Assembly (NCBI GenBank): GCA_003242115.1
Contig: QBMP01000170.1
Location: forward strand, 1 to 9,858
From: Phormidesmis priestleyi
GTDB lineage: Bacteria; Cyanobacteriota; Cyanobacteriia; Phormidesmidales; Phormidesmidaceae
DNA length: 9,858 nt
Direction of reading: 5' to 3'
The first letter of the stretch is position 1. Each line of letters starts with the position of its first letter. Positions 7,437 to 9,858 of this stretch are shown here, piece by piece. The translations under genes and the position numbers were made by a program. The notes beneath the pieces were generated by a model. The model worked only from the letters and a program-made list of their open reading frames with translations, did no database searches and had not been told where the DNA came from.

Positions 7437-8330
7437 TTAATCCCAGTTTTCACGGCGCAAAAGCGGATTAATAAATTCATTGAGTCCTTCGCCAATCAGC
7501 GAGAGTCCGGTCACCATCAGCGTAATCGCTAGCCCCGGGAACAGCGCCGTCCACCAAATGCCGGTTGGCAGCGCATCGAGTGCCTGACGCAGCGCATCGC
7601 CCCACTCTGGCGTGGCCTCTGGTAAACCCAGACCCAAAAAGCCTAAGCCACCCAACACTAACACCGCATCAGCAGAATTCAGCGTAAACAGCACCGGCAC
7701 ACTTTGCACCACGTTTAAAAAGAGATAGCGAGAAAGCACCACCCAAGTCGAAGCGCCCATAGACTGCGCTGCTTCAATAAACAGCTCAGTCTTGACGCTT
7801 ACCGTATGGTTTCGCACCACCCGGTAATACTGCGGCACATAGGCAATCGAAAGCGCCACCGCCGCATTTACCACCCCGCGCCCGACCACAAAAGCCAACG
7901 TCACCGAGAGCAAAAGCCCCGGCAGCGTATAGATTGTATCCATAAAAAACAGCAGCGCTCGGTCGATTTTGCCGCCACGATAGCCGCTAAACATGCCCAA
8001 AGGCACACCGATCAGCACACTCATTGCCGTGGCCAGCAGCACTACCTGCCAAGCGGCTCTAGCCCCAAACACCGTCCGCGAAAAAATGTCATAGCCCTGA
8101 CGGCTGGTGCCAAACCAATGAGCCATAGAGGGCGCTTCGTGGATAGGATTTTCTAAGCCAGCAGTGGGATCTTGAATCCAGCCCCAGCTCTGCATTAGGG
8201 GCGCAAATAAAGCTGCCACTACAAACACCGAGGTCATGGCGATGCCAATGTACATCAGCGCCACTGAAATAGTCAGGGGCCGTGTGCCCTTCAGGCCGCC
8301 TAAAAAGCTGCGCCGCGTGGTTGGAGCCAT
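7437..8330 (-). CDS. DppC/OppC-type ABC transporter permease (297 aa)
   Basis: This is an inner-membrane permease of the peptide/nickel importer class. Visible features are a first membrane segment at about 20-44, then a periplasmic part with the hallmark FGTSRQGYDIFSR (73-85), corresponding to GTDxxGRDxxSR in DppC/OppC. The binding-protein-dependent permease domain covers about 90-290, with further membrane segments near 93-116, 127-150, 152-168, 205-235 and 260-282. The EAA loop that contacts the ATPase is EAAQSMGASTW (186-196). The frame stays open upstream to an ATG at 8468, but those 46 codons run through the 24-bp repeat array and AT-rich DNA and give no transporter-like sequence. I therefore choose the ATG at 8330, which gives a normal family length. 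No partner DppA/B/D/F gene is in the window, so the substrate is undetermined; the neighbouring modBC belongs to a different transporter class. The helicase follows after 51 bp. Confidence 0.9.
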   Translation of the reverse strand: MAPTTRRSFLGGLKGTRPLTISVALMYIGIAMTSVFVVAALFAPLMQSWGWIQDPTAGLENPIHEAPSMAHWFGTSRQGYDIFSRTVFGARAAWQVVLLATAMSVLIGVPLGMFSGYRGGKIDRALLFFMDTIYTLPGLLLSVTLAFVVGRGVVNAAVALSIAYVPQYYRVVRNHTVSVKTELFIEAAQSMGASTWVVLSRYLFLNVVQSVPVLFTLNSADAVLVLGGLGFLGLGLPEATPEWGDALRQALDALPTGIWWTALFPGLAITLMVTGLSLIGEGLNEFINPLLRRENWD

Positions 8331-8404
8331 AGCTGCTACCGAATATGTGCAAGTAACGTGAGTGGTTCTTATTATTGCAAAGATTGGCTGATTCAAAAAA
8401 AGGG
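8331..8404 (-). other. AT-rich leader upstream of the permease gene
   Basis: These 74 bases lie between the repeat array and the chosen permease start. They contain promoter-like pieces on the - strand (TTGAAT, then AATAAT, or CATATT nearer the start), but spacing and matches are poor. I see no strong Shine-Dalgarno. If the array terminates modBC transcription, the permease promoter should be here. Confidence 0.3.
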
Positions 8405-8436
8405 GCGATGGCGAAGCCACTCCTGCGGAGTATCGC
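8395..8436 (-). terminator. Possible rho-independent-like terminator of modBC built from the repeat
   Basis: Read on the - strand, the last repeat unit folds into a three-way junction closed by GCGAT/ATCGC, with arms ACTCC-GCA-GGAGT and GGC-TTC-GCC. It is followed by CCC and then seven T (8401-8395). It begins about 50 bp after the modBC stop. A GC-rich fold followed by a T run is the form of an intrinsic terminator, but the closing stem is only 5 bp, so strength is uncertain. Confidence 0.45.
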
Positions 8437-8484
8437 GAGGCCACTCTTGCAGAGTATCGCGAAGCCACGCCTGCGGAGTATTGC
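8405..8484. repeat. Three tandem 24-bp units of the palindromic repeat (80 bp)
   Basis: The units are 8411-8434, 8435-8458 and 8459-8482, flanked by GCGATG and GC. Unit 1 with its flanks is the 32-bp element also found at 2339-2370. The main hairpin is ACTCC-TGC-GGAGT in unit 1, ACTCT-TGC-AGAGT in unit 2 (both strands of the stem changed, pairing kept), and ACGCC-TGC-GGAGT in unit 3 (one mismatch). The unit has no stop codon in any of the six frames. The array's last base is part of the modBC TAG stop codon (8486-8484). Confidence 0.9.
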
Positions 8485-9858
8485 TAGCTGGCATCATCTG
8501 CTAACAAAATTAACCGCCGTGGGTCTAAAAAGACTCTCCACGGCAGCGGCTGACCCTGAAGTGAAAACCACTTTTCCTTCAGGACTTCGACCTGCAAATG
8601 ATAGTCATGCGGGTTACCTGGCGGCTGATGCAGCTTTAGATAGAGCGTCATGCGGTGAGGGGTTTCGCTCGTGGCCGCTAGCCAGCAATCAAACGTATTC
8701 GCTACCGTAGCAGATTCTGCCGAAGTAGCAGCAGTCAGAAAAGTGACTTGGTGAGCCCGAATGCCAATGTGAGTAAGCTTGGCTGGAATGGGTTCAATGA
8801 TGTTGAGAAGGCAGTGCCAGTGCAGCGCTTCTACTTGATGAGGCGACTGTAATCTTGTGGGAGAGAAATTTTTGCAGCCTGTGAGCCGAGCCATCTCGAC
8901 GGTTTTGGGCTGCTCAAAAATATGGTGTTTGGGGGCATGGGCCAGGGCTTTACCGCGATTCAGTACGAGCAGATAATCGCAGAATCGGTAGGCTTCTTCC
9001 AGATTGTGTGTGACTAATAAGGTGATGCCCTGATAGGTTTGCAGTCGGGCCAGAAGCTGTTGCTCTATTTGACTGCGCAGGTGAGTATCAAGCGCCGAAA
9101 AAGGTTCATCTAAAAGCAGAATATCGGGTTCGCTGGCTAATGATCTGGCCAATGCCACTCGCTGTTGCTGTCCGCCAGAAAGCTCGTAAGGATAGCGCTG
9201 AGCAAACGCTTCAAGCTGCACGGCGGCTAGCTGTTGGGTGATGGCGGTGATTTGGGTGGGCGATCGCTTCCCACTCAACCCAAAAGCCACATTCTCAGCA
9301 ACGGTAAGATGCGGAAACAGCGCGTAGTTTTGAAAGAGAATACCGACTTTGCGATCGCAGCTCGGCAGATTAATTCCTTGCTCTGAATCAAACAGCACCC
9401 GGCCATTGAGCACAATCCGGCCTGCATCGGGCGTCTCTATGCCAGCAATGCAGCGCAGGATCAGGCTTTTTCCAGCACCGGAAGCGCCGAGTAATCCGAG
9501 CGGCTGTTGATTGTCAGCGCTAAAGCTGACCGCAAGGCAAAACCCAGGGAGCTGTTTACGAATATCGACGGCTAAATAAGGCGCAGGTGACTGGGAGAGA
9601 TCAAGCATTGTTGTTTTATTCAGATGCTCTTTTTTAAGCTGACTAAAGCCCTGAGAAACGCCCCAGAAAAAGCTGTTGCGGTTCCTTAACGAATGTCGAT
9701 AGCGCGGTCGAACGCGGCTATTCACCAGCAAAACAGCCCCTAGCGACAGCGTGAGAATGACCCCTGTCCACAAAGTAGCTTCACGGAAATCTCCGCCTTC
9801 AACAGCGAAATAAATGGCCATCGGCAGCGTTTGAGTGCGGCCAGGAATGTTACCTGCC
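8484..9858 (-). CDS. modBC: Molybdate ABC transporter, ModB-ModC fusion, 5'-partial
   Basis: The frame is open to the right window edge; the ATG at 9821 is internal. The 12 codons before it read AGNIPGRTQTLP and continue into MAIYFAVEGGD, the conserved C-terminal segment of the ModB permease, followed by its last membrane helix (TLWTGVILTLSLGAVLLV). A basic linker of about 35 residues then joins a ModC-type ATPase. Counting from the 9821 ATG, the motifs are Walker A GASGAGKS (112-119), Q-loop FQNYALFPH (163-171), signature LSGGQ (214-218), Walker B ILLLDEP (234-240), D-loop SALD (242-245) and switch His 272. The last 110 residues contain HIGIRAHQV, typical of the TOBE-like regulatory region of ModC. 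The protein would import molybdate, and possibly tungstate, across the inner membrane, with ModA probably encoded nearby outside the window. Such fusions are known in cyanobacteria. An internal ATG at 9608 could start a free ModC but lacks a good ribosome-binding site. Confidence 0.9.
   Translation of the reverse strand, partial: AGNIPGRTQTLPMAIYFAVEGGDFREATLWTGVILTLSLGAVLLVNSRVRPRYRHSLRNRNSFFWGVSQGFSQLKKEHLNKTTMLDLSQSPAPYLAVDIRKQLPGFCLAVSFSADNQQPLGLLGASGAGKSLILRCIAGIETPDAGRIVLNGRVLFDSEQGINLPSCDRKVGILFQNYALFPHLTVAENVAFGLSGKRSPTQITAITQQLAAVQLEAFAQRYPYELSGGQQQRVALARSLASEPDILLLDEPFSALDTHLRSQIEQQLLARLQTYQGITLLVTHNLEEAYRFCDYLLVLNRGKALAHAPKHHIFEQPKTVEMARLTGCKNFSPTRLQSPHQVEALHWHCLLNIIEPIPAKLTHIGIRAHQVTFLTAATSAESATVANTFDCWLAATSETPHRMTLYLKLHQPPGNPHDYHLQVEVLKEKWFSLQGQPLPWRVFLDPRRLILLADDAS

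Noticed and set aside
7806..8156. 116-codon + strand reading frame opposite the permease
   Set aside because: It is antisense to a clear membrane protein gene, and its His/Arg/Gln-rich composition is typical of a shadow frame.
8331..8468. 46-codon N-terminal extension of the permease
   Set aside because: It translates the repeat array and AT-rich leader and gives no permease-like or signal sequence; the ATG at 8330 gives a normal family length.
8405..8484. Possible CRISPR array
   Set aside because: The 24-bp units are directly adjacent with no spacers.
8375..8710. 111-codon + strand reading frame
   Set aside because: It runs through the stop-free repeat array and antisense to modBC, with no recognisable protein.
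9606..9608. Separate start for a free ModC
   Set aside because: No good ribosome-binding site, and the frame is continuous with ModB; a fusion is simpler.

Overview
The window looks like cyanobacterial chromosomal DNA. The octamer GCGATCGC (HIP1, highly over-represented in many cyanobacteria) occurs 11 times in under 10 kb. The envelope proteins carry typical cyanobacterial SLH domains, and the molybdate transporter is a ModB-ModC fusion, an arrangement known from cyanobacteria. A Leptolyngbya- or Synechococcus-like organism is plausible, but the genus cannot be fixed from this sequence alone.

Layout. On the + strand, positions 1-2902 hold two tandem paralogous genes for secreted SLH-domain/beta-propeller proteins. 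The first is cut by the left edge of the window and only the end of its last SLH repeat plus the propeller is visible. The second is complete: signal peptide, three SLH repeats and a WD40-like propeller. A 201-bp gene-free spacer with two weak hairpins follows. Everything to its right is on the - strand. Read in the direction of transcription, the order is: a 5'-truncated modBC fusion (9858-8484), an 80-bp array of a 24-bp repeat that ends in a T tract, a DppC/OppC-type ABC permease (8330-7437), and a large SNF2-family helicase (7385-3104). The helicase is split into two overlapping reading frames by a single-base frameshift near 4647-4650.

Functionally the pieces are largely independent: cell-envelope proteins, molybdate uptake, one orphan subunit of a peptide/nickel-type importer, and a Swi2/Snf2 ATPase. 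The permease and helicase may be co-transcribed, with 51 bp between them. modBC seems to be separated from them by the repeat array.

The most interesting non-gene signal is a small repeat. A 32-bp sequence that can fold into a three-arm cruciform is present once inside the coding sequence of the second SLH gene, where it adds about 8 residues missing from its neighbouring paralog. It is present again as three tandem 24-bp units right at the modBC stop codon. The unit is a multiple of three, lacks stop codons in all six frames, and its outer arms are the two parts of a HIP1 octamer.
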